64,000 nt of DNA. It comes from Symbiodinium natans (lineage: Eukaryota; Sar; Dinophyceae; Suessiales; Symbiodiniaceae). Location of the stretch: NCBI GenBank assembly GCA_905221605.1, contig CAJNDS010002541.1, positions 1-64,000 of the forward strand. Direction: 5' to 3'. A program made the position numbers and the translations under genes. The notes under the pieces are model-generated. The model was not told the origin of the DNA and did not search any database. It saw only the letters and a program-made list of their open reading frames with translations. Shown here one piece after another: positions 1 to 10,040 of the stretch (position 1 is its first letter; each line of letters opens with the position of its first letter).

Positions 1-74
1 CTTGTTCGTGGGGCTGAGAATTGAATGTCGTAGGATAATAACCTTACAATTATTATTCAATTCAGTCCTTGCAG

Positions 75-1977
75 CTCAGGACCGAGAAGGCCGAGGACGA
101 CGACCCGGGCGTCAAAGACTGCAAAGCCGAGTCAGGCGCGAGATTTTGTTCAATCAATGTCGACGTGCTTCTGAATTTATGGCAGGAGACGAGTCCGCGG
201 AGGAGATCGGGGAGGACACGCCGGAGGGAGACTGCAACCTCCTCGTGGAGTTCTGCCACAAGCTGAAGCTGAAGTTCATGGAGCACGATCGGCACCTAAA
301 GGTTCTGGTCTGGGCCATGTATTGAAGCACATGTCTTTTTCGGTTCCTTTCTGTCAATTGACAGGTGAAGCAGACGATGATCAGCTTTGCCAACGACACG
401 GTGTATGGCTCTCGACAGGGCTTTCACGAGGCCCTGTTGATTGTCCCCGCGAACAAAGGCAACGCCTTCCTGACCTCCAAGTTCTGGAAGACAGGTGTCA
501 TTGCAGATGTCAGCATGCTGGCCAGACCCGACTTCGTGAAGTTGGACACCAGGGTCAAGAAGGACGAGGCCTTCGGCGCCGGCTCGGTTCGACTCACACG
601 GGTCCAGGAGATGAAGCAGGCTGTGTTTAGATGGCACATTCCCAGTAGCACTGTGATCAATGTCGTGTAAAAGCAAGATGAATCTCACACCGTGACAGCC
701 CCTGCAGCACCTCGGCGGCCACTCCGTGGTGAGCAGTGTCCTGGATGGATTGCTCAGCAATGTGCCCAAGGACACTGCCACGATCCTGCTGGATTTCAGT
801 GGCTCTGACGCATGGCCGGCCAGCCAGATTCTCCGTCGGCTGACGAAAAGCCCCTGGCTCGCAACAGAGAGTTTTCAAGCAGGTCGGACAGCTAGCAAAC
901 AGCAGTCATTCTACAGTCCAGACCCAAAATCACTAAAAGAAGCACGAACTTCGGAGACCGAGGCGACAAGTACGCCGTTGCTACTGTCTGCCACTCGGCC
1001 ATGGAGGAGAAGCACTGCAAGACCAGTCTCGGGCACTATGCCTTCTCCCTTGCCCGGCAAGGCAAGCTGAAGCTGACCGGCTTCCCGGACTTCGACAAGG
1101 CGACAGGTCAGCTCCGAGAGACGGCAACGGCAGCCACGGTGCCTAGTTACGCAGTCACCGTCGCAGTTGGCCGATCGCTGGTTGTGAAGGAGGCGCTGAA
1201 GCAGCATTGGCTGGCACAGTCCGACTTCGCAGGCCAAGCCCGAGATTTGTTCGAGGCCTTCGACAAGGAGTTCAACCCGGAGAACTTGAAGAGAGGCGGT
1301 CAGACCTCGAGTGAGGAAAGCGCGGCGAAGAAGCCTCGTCTGAACTTGGATCTCGAGAAAGCCGGCTTCTTGGAAGCAGCTGACGTGAAATAATAAATGA
1401 GGTCTTGCTTTTAAGTACAGATTCAGGCTCGGTGGAGGAGCTCCCAGGCGAGGATGCGACCGCTTTGAAGTGCGGGGCTTTTACCTTGACCTGGACGACG
1501 GATGAGGGCAAGATGTTCATCCACGCGGATGAGCAATGCACGGTCAAGGCTGGCACAGAGCTCTTTGGCTTTGGGAATGGCGAGTTTGCCACCGACACTA
1601 CGGCCACAGACGTGATGTCGGACCAGATGGGGAAGTGGATCGCCTTCGACCTCGCTGGCACCGATGTGTTTTTGGTGCTTGAGCCCGACACGAAGCTGCC
1701 CGACCATCTGAAGGACCTTCCGGTCTTGGGCAAGGCCGCTCGGTTAAACATAATTTCTCTTTGTGCAGATTTCTTCCGGCTGCCTTGCAGCAAGGTTACA
1801 GATCTGCAGGCCATCCTGCGTGCTTTGGAGGATGCTGGCGAGGTGGAGGTCAACGTCGCCGGTCACAGCAAGGATGATGGCTTCGTGCTGAAGCCTACTT
1901 CCAAAGTCGTGTTCGTCCTGGAGGACAAGGCAAAGAAGTCCAAGAAGAAGAAGAAGGCACGCGGGCCGAAAAAATAG
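75..1977 (+). CDS. Multi-exon hypothetical protein, 5' end incomplete
   Basis: I do not recognise the family. Exons that chain in phase are 75-135, 186-301, 365-619, 708 to about 882, about 917-1384 and 1420-1977 (stop TAG at the end). The first junction uses a GC-AG intron (136-185), the next a 63-nt GT-AG intron (302-364), then another GC-AG intron (620-707). The protein has an acidic N-terminal stretch (EKAEDDDPG), a mixed globular middle containing GDRGDKYAVATVCHSA, a linker with AAKKPRLN that could act as a nuclear signal, and a C-terminal run KKSKKKKKARGPKK typical of nuclear or nucleolar proteins. A further short intron may lie near 1746-1770 (gttaaac...gtgcag). No start codon is secure, because upstream exons probably lie outside the window. 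Exon 3/4 boundaries near 880-917 are unresolved. A nuclear location is inferred only from the basic tail. Confidence 0.65.
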
Positions 1978-2633
1978 TATAATCTCGGAAACTGCAGTTG
2001 CCAACAATTGATTTATCTTTAAGCTTCATGTCATGTCAATGTGTCAGGGCCCGAATGCTGTGTCCTGGGGCAGTTTGCTGACAATGCCCAAGATCCGTGG
2101 TCAGCGCAACATCGCGATTGGATGGAGGATGAGGCTTTATTTTGTTTGCTTTTCTTCCCGTGCCTTCTTGCAGACTCGTCAAGTGAAACCTGGCCCCTGA
2201 AGGTTGAGCATGGAGGAAGGATCTTCCGAGAGAGTTCTATGCCCTGTCCGACCCATAGCGGTCCTGAGCGGGGATGTGACCTTGCAGTCTGGCAAGGCGA
2301 TGCTGCTGATGTAGTTTCGCTGCCAAACGCCGGGCACAGCGTTTATTCCAGAGTCGTTACGATCAGCTGGCTTGGCGAGGCACATGGATTTTGACAATAA
2401 GAGCTCACCCCACTGCCTAGACTCTAGCATAATATCGGGGCCAGGGCCACCCAACGCCTGCCAAGCCTTCTGATTCACATTGTCGTGCCAGGTACTCTTG
2501 GGCTGAAAAGAAAACCTTCTTTGCACCATGACAATAATCAACACCGCCTGCTTGTTGCATGCACGAAAAGAGGCAGCTTGGGCATGTGGCCTTTCAGCTT
2601 CAGGTCTTAAAGGGTCGGGGCGGTTGGGCAAAC
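1978..2633. other. Intergenic stretch, no gene seen
   Basis: Short open frames occur on both strands, but none has the biased composition or clean splice borders seen in the neighbouring exons. It separates the stop at 1977 from the next likely ATG at 2634 and probably holds 3' UTR and promoter sequence. Confidence 0.4.
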
Positions 2634-3856
2634 ATGTCCAGCGCCAGCAGCGACTCCGACGAGTCCTCTTCCCCGGCGCCGGGCAACGTGCCGACCTTCG
2701 ATGCGCAGTCCTACCTGAAGGGTTCCGTGGACAAGAAGAATGCAAACGAAAGTGCTCCGGCCTCTTCCTCTGCTGCAAACCCAGCTGCTCTCTTCAAGAA
2801 GTTCGTCCAGGCAAGCAGCACTGACAGTGACAAGAAGAAAAGTTCCAGCGAGAGCGAAAAGAAAGCCAAGAAGAAGGACAAGAAGGACAAATCGGCAAAG
2901 GATAAAAAGGACAAGAAGAGCAAGAAGGACAAACCAAAAAAGTCGAAAGACAAAGCAGAAAAAGCGGCAGATGACGTGAACAAAGTTCTGGGTCGGAAGA
3001 AGGGCGACGACACCACGGATGACGAGGGCAGCCCTTCCGACTCATGCGAGACCAAGAAAAGACCCAAGAGGAAGGCAAAGGCGAAGGCCAAGAGCAGAAC
3101 GACCCAGGTGGATAAAGGCAGCAAGAAGAATCAGAAGAAAGCAAAGAAGGATGACACGAAGAAGAAGAAAAGATGCCTGGCAAGCGCTGAGGACGATGCC
3201 ACGCAGGATGCTGTGTCTGAAAAGAAGGACCAGGATTGTCTGGATGTCAGCTCCGAGGACTCGGACATGGCAAGACGACTGGACGAGGAGTTGCACCTTG
3301 CTCTGGTGAAAGCCGAGTGGGCAGAGATTGTGGCAGACTGCAAGGACTGCAGCAGACCGCCGAGTCTTGGTCTCAGTGCCCGATTGAATAGTTCTTGCTT
3401 TCTGCAGGACCCGCCGGTTGAAGCCCGGGAGATGGCCGTGCCCGCCAAGGCACATTCAGAGGAGAGTGTAAGCCGATGCCTGACAAGTCTTCTTTCCGCA
3501 GGAGACCATGTTTGGCTCCCAGACGAGGCAGGTCCTTGGATCTGAACCGGCGCCGAAAGCAACAGCGGAGGCCCCCCAGGAATCCGAGACGACGATGGCT
3601 GCAATGGAGACAGATTGGCTCGAGCCCGAATCCCCGACGGGGACTTACGACACCTTTGGATCCGAGACGATGGCGAAAGCCGCGCAGGCCCTTGCAACGA
3701 GTCACATCGTGAACGATAAGAGTCTAGAGTTTAAAAACAATTTAAAATTAAAAGTCTTTCGGCAGGAGCCAAGCGGCAGATCCGAGATCATGATTCCCGC
3801 GGCAGCAGAGGCGCCAGTCATTCTATCTGACGTGCGTTCAATTCATGGCCAGGGCT
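2634..3856 (+). CDS. Lysine/serine-rich nuclear-type protein, exons 1-4
   Basis: The ATG at 2634 opens MSSASSDSDESSSPAPG. The open frame to about 3340 is dominated by Lys runs (KKDKKDKSAKDKKDKKSKKD and RPKRKAKAKAKSR) with interspersed acidic Ser/Asp clusters. A 34-nt GT-AG intron (3468-3501) joins the exon ending SEES in phase to ETMFGSQTRQVLG at 3502. An upstream intron ending at the AG just before GACCCGCCG (about 3408) is likely, possibly with a GA donor. A further exon starts after the AG at about 3766 (EPSGRSEIM). Composition suggests a chromatin- or RNA-associated basic protein, but no domain is recognisable. The chain probably continues into the exons at 3989, 4633 and beyond, which I list separately because the joins are not proven. 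Confidence 0.6.
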
Positions 3857-3988
3857 AGAGGCTACTGGTGACAATAATGCCCATCGGGCAGGCCAGTGTC
3901 CCAGACATGCTGAAGGCCTGGTGTTTTCAGCCCTGAAGAGGACATCAGTGCAGATTGCTTTCGCAGCTAAGCAATAATTATTACACAG

Positions 3989-4114
3989 GTGTGTGCCACG
4001 CCGCAGAACCAGAAGCATGCCTGCCCCGACGTGATTCTGGTCGAGAAGGATTGTGCACAGAACTCTGGAGACCTTGCTTTCTGTCATCAATTTGCCAACG
4101 TGATCAGGAAGCAG
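3989..4114 (+). CDS. Internal exon, unknown protein
   Basis: A pyrimidine-rich acceptor (ttattacacag) precedes GTGTGTGCCACG, which opens VCATPQNQKHACPDVILVEK. The exon runs to a CAG followed by gc, a possible GC donor. It encodes about 42 residues with three spaced cysteines. It lies between the Lys-rich gene start and the coiled-coil exon at 4633, so it may belong to the same transcript. No family recognised. Confidence 0.45.
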
Positions 4115-4232
4115 GCCGTGAAGAGAATGCCAGCGACAGCCTGCTCGTGCATCGGTGCGACGAGGGTCAGGATATCGAAAGTCCCGACGAGAAGACTGCG
4201 AAGCAGGAAATGCGGGGTTAGGCTCGGGCAGT

Positions 4233-4350
4233 CAGTTTGGGCACCGAGAGGTGTGCACGATTCCTGAGGAGACCAAATTAGCACCGACAGGTGTCAGCAG
4301 TGTCAAAACAATCTTGGCCGAAGCAAGGTCAGCACCGACAGGTGTCTAAA
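4233..4350 (+). repeat. Short repeated motif GCACCGACAGGTGT
   Basis: Three copies of a 14-nt motif, the first with one mismatch, occur near 4240, 4281 and 4331 at roughly 40-50 nt spacing. The motif has an internal near-palindrome (ACCGACAGGT). It lies in a probable intron. Function unknown. Confidence 0.4.
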
Positions 4351-4429
4351 CGGTTACATGAAACCATACGTGAACACGGACCACAACATGATAAGGAGTG
4401 AGAGTGAGAGCTGCAGCCCGGGAAGGATT

Positions 4430-4432
<3 letters not shown>

Positions 4433-4493
<61 letters not shown>
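4433..4493 (+). repeat. (GA)n microsatellite
   Basis: About 60 nt of nearly pure GA repeat, followed by a degenerate purine-rich tail. It produces artefactual open frames on both strands and lies between candidate exons, probably inside an intron. Confidence 0.95.
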
Positions 4494-4499
<6 letters not shown>

Positions 4500-4632
4500 T
4501 AAGAGACACAGAGTCTGAAGTTTCACATGCCCCTCTATCATTCTTCCGACAGAGCGAGTAATCCAGTTGGAAGGGTGTGTTGCGGTCGTTGCTTGTCACT
4601 GAATGTAAACCCAAGAAGCGACTGGTCAACAG

Positions 4633-5325
4633 GAGCTGGAGCAGCAACTGGAGGATCTGATGATGCTCGAGGAATCTCGCGAGGACGTGAAGGCCTTTTC
4701 TATAATAACGGAATGAAACGGCTGCATTCTACTTGCCCTGTAAACTACTTAATTTAAAGATGGCACTTAGCCAGGACCTCACCGAGCCCACTCTCCCGGA
4801 CCCGGAGCAGACACAGACCCAGGCCAGCAGCAACGCAACGCATGAACATTACGGATACTCTTTATCTGGCCTCGTAGTTTTGAAAATCTGTGAGGCCTTG
4901 GTGTGCTTCCTGCCCAAGAATGACATGGCCCAGCAGGCATGACGGGTTCCATGAGAAGGATTTGCGATTGTGCATTATACTAAGGTCAAGGATGCACTTC
5001 CGCCGATTCCGACGCAGCTGGTCTTGGATGATGCCAAGAGCAGTCAGGATTTGGAGGACTTGGCTGTCTGCTTTTCAGTGGCAGACGGGTGATAAGCATT
5101 TTCACGAATTTGATGTTTTTTGTAATGGTATGCAAGGAGGGAGACAAGGCAACTGGGCCTCCGGAGAAGAGCGACGCAGAGGCAGCGACTCTGTCCCTGT
5201 GCTCAAGTGCTTCCTCCTCATGCACAGTGCAGGAGGTGCCACCATCACAGACCACTACCCTGGTCCTGGGTCAGTCCTCTTCCATGTCCGACTTGTCCTC
5301 CGAGGACGAGGCCAAGAAAAAAACA
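4633..5325 (+). CDS. Short exons of an acidic coiled-coil protein
   Basis: Four good exon candidates follow one another. 4633-4692 follows caacag and encodes a coiled-coil-like segment (ELEQQLEDLMMLEESRED). About 4761-4910 opens MALSQDLTEPTLPDPEQ. 4991-5089 encodes DALPPIPTQLVLDDAKSS and ends in an acidic segment. About 5137-5325 is Ser/Glu-rich and ends SSSMSDLSSEDEAKKK. They share strand and style with the Lys-rich exons upstream and the PKAKA protein downstream, so one transcript spanning 2634 to about 5729 is possible. Phases between these exons were not all reconciled. No catalytic motif is visible. Confidence 0.5.
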
Positions 5326-5363
5326 CTATAACCAGTCAGTCAGTCTAATGACTCCAGAACACC

Positions 5364-5729
5364 ATGTCCCGACAGGACACGAATCGGATTGCGGTGCCCA
5401 AGGCCAAGGCCACTCCCAAGGCCAATGCCAGTCCAAAAGCAAAGGCCAAGGGAAAGGCCAAAGCCAGTCCCAAGGCCAAAGGCCAAGCCAAGGCAAAGGC
5501 CAAAGCCAGTCCCAAGGCAAAGGCCAAGGGAAAGGCCCAAGCCAGTCCCAAGGCAAAGGCCAAGGCAATGGCCGAAGGCCAGCGCCGCTTCGGCTGTAGC
5601 AAGTGTCGCTCAGCGCGACACGGTTGCCGTCAGTGCCGCGGCTGGGCGCAGACGGGGTACCGCGGGTACTGGCGCTGCAGCGTGAGTGGGGCGGTGCGGC
5701 ACGATCGTCTCGACGTGGTTCCTTTTTGA
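5364..5729 (+). CDS. PKAKA-repeat basic protein with CxxC-x6-CxxC motif
   Basis: The frame opens MSRQDTNRIAVPKAKATPKA and continues for about 60 residues of near-pure Pro/Lys/Ala/Ser/Gly repeats (variants of SPKAKAKGKA). This resembles the tails of linker-histone-like or nucleic-acid-binding proteins. It is followed by RRFGCSKCRSARHGCRQCRG: cysteines 78, 81, 88 and 91 form C-x2-C-x6-C-x2-C, a likely small zinc or DNA-binding motif. Similar Cys motifs ending basic tails recur in dinoflagellate proteins as far as I remember, but I could not check this. The true C-terminus may lie in a later exon, since a GGTAC donor-like site follows closely. The ATG at 5364 may instead be internal to an exon of the upstream gene. 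Confidence 0.6.
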   Translation: MSRQDTNRIAVPKAKATPKANASPKAKAKGKAKASPKAKGQAKAKAKASPKAKAKGKAQASPKAKAKAMAEGQRRFGCSKCRSARHGCRQCRGWAQTGYRGYWRCSVSGAVRHDRLDVVPF

Positions 5730-6282
5730 AAAGGGGGAAGAGCCGATCCGTGACTCTGAGAATGGTCGCCAGATTTGACACTGTGACTGGTCGTCATAAG
5801 ATGACAGATGGCTTCAGAATAAAATTTTTCCAGAGATACGAGTCACGGAGACAGCGACCACTTTCGAGACGACAGTGCCAGGTATCAACTCCCGGGGACA
5901 CGAAGGAGCGGCGCGATGAGAAAACCAGTCCTCTACGACAGTGTGTTCAGTCTGTGAACATGTGATTCTCCCACACAGTGCCATGTGTCTGGTTGTTGTA
6001 CCTCTACATGAGGCTCAAAAGAAGTCGGTGTGACATGTGACAGATAGACCCACCCAGGCTGACATGACAGAGCACATTCAATTGAAATTGCTGTCCTCAT
6101 CTGAGTGATGCTGTTGTAGAATTCTGAGAGCTATATTCCACCGACTGCAGCCGACCTCCTGTCCCGGCAAGAAAGCTCGTGGAATTTACTGCTTAAGGGG
6201 GGATGGATGGTTCGGTCGTGCCTGTGTGACTTTCCAAACAGTTGCTGGAAAGACACGATGTCAAAGGCGCCGCATCTGCTTA
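5730..6282. other. No clear gene
   Basis: It may contain the 3' end of the preceding gene (an AG-bounded purine-rich piece near 5830-5895). I see no convincing exon, RNA gene or repeat. Confidence 0.35.
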
Positions 6283-6532
6283 GCACGGCGAGGTGACTGA
6301 GCACTGTGAAGTGACAGAGCACTGCGAAGTGATTGAGCACTGCGAAGTGACGGAGCACTGCGAAGTGACCGAGCACTGCGAAGTGCGTGAGCACTGCAAA
6401 TGCGAAGTGAGCGAGCACTGTGTCAGTGAGCACTGCGAAGTGCGTGAGCACTGCAAATTGAGTGTGCACTGCGAAGGGAGTGAGCACTGCAAAGTGAGCA
6501 CTGCAAAGTGAGCACTGAAAAGTGAGCACTGA
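6283..6532 (+). repeat. 18-bp minisatellite (GAGCACTGCGAAGTGACN)
   Basis: About 14 imperfect copies of an 18-bp unit whose core GAGCACTGCGAAGT is well conserved. The last four shrink to about 14 bp. One frame reads as tandem EHCEVT/EHCEVR, but the array is not flanked by recognisable coding sequence and indels break the frame. A few related GAGCACTG pieces recur near 13815-13910. Confidence 0.9.
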
Positions 6533-6948
6533 AAAGAGCCTTCGGCGACTGGCCTGAGGTAGGTCGCAGCACTGAGAAGTGGCCACTCCGCCCCAGGCAC
6601 CCGCCGAAATCCCACCCCCACAACTCCCCTCCCTCACCCCCCCATCCCTTGTGAAGGCCGTGGCTTCTTCGTGAGGCTCCTTTGCACGGTGCCTTGGCAG
6701 AATGATAAGGGCTTATGGCTGTCTTCTTTGTGTGTCGAGGCACATAACGCAACCGGTTGCAATATGTATTTTCTCGTGGCCAAACACCCAGTCAGTCAAC
6801 CAGGCATTTCAAGCGTGTCACGATCCATAGATTTGAAGTCTTCAGTGACAGTGGCCACTGCTTGTTGACTCAAACCACGGCAGGAAAGCAGGCTGCGAAG
6901 CTTAGGCTCAAGAAGATTTGGAATTATTACCCGACGCCGGTCGTTGCA

Positions 6949-7455
6949 ATGGCTCTGTCTTCCAGCAGCGAGGGCCAGCAGCCGCAGCAGCGGAGTCCTC
7001 TGGAGCTCGCAACCCTCTTTCGGGTACAAGCAATGCTGTGGAACATGCCCAGGCCAGGTAGCCAGGACTACTCCGACTTGACGGAGTTTGATCTTGAATG
7101 TGTTCGCCACGCTGGTCTGAGTGCTCTTGAGTACTTGCAGAAGTCCGACGAGCACCTCAGAGTCCACTTGGAGGAGATTGTCGACACCCTAACCACGCTC
7201 CGTTATGGTGTTTCCTCGGGCGGGGATATCGAGTACATAAGGACAGCAATGGTGCCGACCCAAAAGAACCTGCCGAAGCACTACCCTGTCTATATGCAGG
7301 AGCAGACACAGTATGCCTTGCTGATGCTCGAGAAGCATGACAAGCTCCTGAAGCAAGGCATGACACGCGAGCAGGAAAACTCTGTAGTCTTCTTTACGCA
7401 GTGCCTGCAACGTCTGCTGCAAAAAGCACAGACAAAAATGACAAGGCGCAGGTGA
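6949..7455 (+). CDS. Hypothetical ~168-aa protein
   Basis: The ATG at 6949 opens MALSSSSEGQQPQQRSPLEL. The rest has balanced globular composition (LTEFDLECVRHAGLSALEYL; HLEEIVDTLTTLRYG). A long helix-rich C-terminal half is followed by QKMTRRR-type basic residues and a stop. The frame is open further upstream, but without coding-like composition, so I favour this ATG. Near the end, the +1 frame reads DKAQVNAAAAVSLLD then stop, which looks more like a natural C-terminus. A very short intron or a frameshift near 7400-7440 is therefore possible. Family not recognised. Confidence 0.6.
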   Translation: MALSSSSEGQQPQQRSPLELATLFRVQAMLWNMPRPGSQDYSDLTEFDLECVRHAGLSALEYLQKSDEHLRVHLEEIVDTLTTLRYGVSSGGDIEYIRTAMVPTQKNLPKHYPVYMQEQTQYALLMLEKHDKLLKQGMTREQENSVVFFTQCLQRLLQKAQTKMTRRR

Positions 7456-7599
7456 ATGCTGCAGCTGCCGTGTCTCTTCTGGACTGAGAGCGCTGATCCG
7501 CTGAGTTCGAAAATGGAGCCGCCAGCCCGCTTATGAAAGTGACGTGACATCATGGCTTTAGACTTTAACTATTATTTTAAATTGGCCGACCTTTAACAG

Positions 7600-8578
7600 G
7601 ACCCGGGCACATGCTGGAAGATTTTGGCTCGCCTGCTACCAGCCCCCGTGCTCTCGAGGCATGCCGCTGCCACCAGCACATGCCAGCATGGGGTTTCTGA
7701 CCCGGTGGAGCATCGCTCTGTCCCGTGAGGACAAGTGGTGGGTGCTGCGCTTTCTGCGCCGACGCCTCATGGCGCACTACCGGAGCATTAGCTCTGTGCG
7801 TCTGGAGGGGCTTCTGCGGGTGGCGTATCAGGTGAGGGCCCGTGATGATCAACAGCAACTTGCACTCACGCACATGGCAAGGTTTTAGGGCTTCCGCTTT
7901 ACATGTACATTTTTTCTATAAATAAATGATTCTGATCTGTCCTTGTGCTTCATCACCACCCCAACCGAGGTTCCGACTTCTGCACCTCCTCTACCACCAC
8001 AGCGAGTTCACTCAGCCTGGGGCAAAGAATATGCTGGTGGCAACGCGTCTTTGCGCTCCGGAATGGACACAGCTGCGAAGCTTGGAGAAAGTGCCCGCTG
8101 TCTTAGAAGCAGCGACATGTCTGCCTCAGAATGATATTACTGTTTCAAGGCTAAGGGTTTAGGGTTTTTAGGGTTTAGGGTTTAGGGTTTAGGGTTTAGG
8201 GTTTAGGGTTTAGGGTTTAGGGTTTAGGGTTTAGGGGATTATAGTAGTGCTGGGTAGTACAAGAGTTCTTTTTTCCCATGTCGTGTCCATTGAGGCCCTG
8301 ATGATAGCAGTCGGTGACGACTTCTTCTCCGACTTGCTGGTTCATCTGGACTACTTTCTCTACGTCCTGAATCTCCTGTCTTGTGCCTTGTCTATGAGCA
8401 AGAAGACTTGTCGGAAGCCTGGAGACTTTTTTTCCACCCCAAAACCCATTCAAGTCTGAACTATTAAAACTCTAAACCCTTGTCAGACCTGGTGCACCTG
8501 CAGCACCGCACGGTCTACGACATGGACGATGTGCTCGGAGCAATCGACGCTGAGCTCGGGAAGCTGGGCGGCGTGTAG
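7600..8578 (+). CDS. Multi-exon hypothetical gene, first and last exons visible
   Basis: Exon 7600-7831 follows a taacag acceptor and ends TATCAG|gtgagg. It encodes a basic Trp/Arg-rich segment (SREDKWWVLRFLRRRLMAHY). A middle exon near 8005-8129 may read SEFTQPGAKNMLVATRLCAP. The last exon, 8487-8578, encodes LVHLQHRTVYDMDDVLGAID and then ELGKLGGV and TAG. The TTTAGGG tract at 8151 would lie in an intron. A diverged copy of the 3' two thirds lies at 9113-9777 but stops within the YDMDDVL codons, so that copy is broken. Phases are not fully reconciled and no family is recognised. Confidence 0.45.
7850..8556 (+). repeat. Segmental duplication, copy 1
   Basis: This stretch, from the AACAGCAACTTGCACTCACG region to GACGATGTGCTC, matches 9113-9777 in direct orientation with scattered substitutions and small indels. 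It includes the internal TTTAGGG tract and the start of a terminal coding exon. Confidence 0.9.
8151..8237 (+). repeat. Interstitial telomere-type (TTTAGGG)n tract
   Basis: About 11 nearly perfect TTTAGGG heptamers, the plant/dinoflagellate-type telomere unit, inside duplication copy 1. Confidence 0.95.
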
Positions 8579-8647
8579 GGACGGCTTCCCCACTTTTAAT
8601 TAAATACCAGACATCAGATTAAATCTGATGGAATCGCGTGCTGCGCC

Positions 8648-9094
8648 GTGCATGCAAGAACTTGCATGGGCAATCCCTGGACCACCAGGCCTGAACTGTT
8701 TACGCAGCTGCAAAAAGAATCAGCGCGGCTTCCTGCGGACGACCTCTGTTTTGAAGTGTCACGATGTATGACTCTGCTAAATGCCCTGGACCCCCAAACC
8801 CGTCAAACTGAGTTTTGGCCCTTGCTGAGGTTTTGACACCCGCCACCTTCGGCCTCGCTTCCGGCCTGAAGTTGTTCAACACGCCTGATGAGGCTGTGCG
8901 AGTTTCTTGGCTTTCATGTCATTTATTATTATTTTAAATGTAATTTGAAAGTAAAGCCATGATTAATTCATTTGTGCCCCAATTGATATTCACAATTTCT
9001 TGGCCGTCCGGCGCCGACGAAAACCCCGGCGGAGGTGGTGGATCGTACCTGCATGCAAAGGTGCAGCGCTTCATGGATGATGCCAAATGGGTAA
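8648..9094 (+). CDS. Possible small exons
   Basis: Two weak candidates. 8648-8836 reads FEVSRCMTLLNALDPQTRQT in a globular-looking frame. About 8999-9090 reads SWPSGADENPGGGGGSYLHA followed by KVQRFMDDAKW. The second is the better one by composition. They may be exons of the 7600-8578 gene or its duplicated relative. AT-rich sequence lies between them. Confidence 0.3.
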
Positions 9095-9112
9095 TTCTAC
9101 AAATTCAAAACA

Positions 9113-9777
9113 ACAGCAACTTGCACTCACGCACATGGCAATGTTTTAGGGCTTCCGCTTTACATGTACATTTTTATTTCTGAGTCTCTAAATAAATGAT
9201 CTGTCCTTGTGCTTCATCACCACCCCAACCGAGGTTCCGGCTTCTGCACCACAGCGAGTTCACTCAGCCTGGGGCGGGCAAAGAATATGCTGGTAGCAGT
9301 GCGTCTTTCGGGATGGACTCACTTGAGAAGCTTGGAGACAGTGCCTGCTGTCTTAGAAGCAGCGACATGTCTGCCAGAAGGATATTTCAAGTTTCAAGGC
9401 TAAGGGTTTAGGGTTAAGGGTTAAGGGTTTAGGGTTTAGGGTTTAAAGGATTTAGGGTTTAGGGGTTAGGGTTTAGGGGATAGTAGTGCTGGGTACTCAC
9501 AAGAGTTCTTTTTCCCATGTCGTGTCCATTGAGGCCCTGATGATAACGGTGACGACTTCTTCTCCGACTTGCACTGGTTCATCTGGACAAATTTCAATCT
9601 ACGTCCTGAATCTCCTGTCTTGTGCCTTGTCTATGAGAAAGAAGACTTGTCGGAAGCCTGGAGACTTTTTTTTCCACCCCAAAACCCATTCAAGTCTGAA
9701 CTATTAAAACTCTAAACCCTTGTCAGACCTGGTGCGCCTGCAGCACCGCACGGTCTACGACATGGACGATGTGCTCT
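9113..9777 (+). repeat. Segmental duplication, copy 2 (truncated)
   Basis: Direct repeat of 7850-8556 at about 1.26 kb offset, with more decay in the TTTAGGG tract (9400-9480) and several indels. Homology ends abruptly inside codons for YDMDDVL, so the terminal exon is lost here. Confidence 0.9.
9400..9480 (+). repeat. Degenerate TTTAGGG tract in copy 2
   Basis: Equivalent to 8151-8237 but with GGGTTAAGGG and AAAGGATT variants. The decay here relative to copy 1 suggests independent evolution after duplication. Confidence 0.9.
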
Positions 9778-9782
9778 ACTGC

Positions 9783-10040
9783 TGGTACCTTCAGCTGTGA
9801 TCTTCGCGCGCTTGGCTGCTTCGAGGTTCTCCATGATGCGCCTCTTCCTGCAAATGCCCCCGCAGCTTAAACTGCCTGAAAGCGAACTTCAAGACGAAAT
9901 GGAAGAAATCGCTGGCCATTGCATCCTGCATTGTCAGGCCAGGCTCCGTCTGCACTGGCTTCGCGCAGACCGACGCCTGCACGATCTGGGCCGTGGACCC
10001 GCATGCCACGGCTGGTGATGGGAATACAGATTCCCGGCGC
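9783..10040 (-). CDS. Minus-strand exon(s), unknown protein
   Basis: Read on the minus strand, about 10020-9860 encodes ACGSTAQIVQASVCAKPVQT followed by a globular segment (DAMASDFFHFVLKFAF). A second piece in another frame, about 9848-9783, encodes KRRIMENLEAAKRAKITAEG, a strong helical basic stretch. A CAG at about 9849 could be the acceptor joining them. Plus-strand frames here look less natural. The gene would run left into the duplicated segment, where it is not traceable. Family not recognised. Confidence 0.4.

Noticed and set aside
2711-3183. Long minus-strand frames opposite the Lys-rich gene
   Set aside because: Leu/Phe/Ser-rich shadows of AAG-rich codons on the plus strand.
4329-4647. 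Minus-strand frames rich in SLSLSL
   Set aside because: They are translations of the (GA)n microsatellite, not genes.
5326-5781. Minus frames rich in Gly/Leu/Trp/Pro opposite the PKAKA repeat
   Set aside because: Repeat shadow of the plus-strand PKAKA protein.
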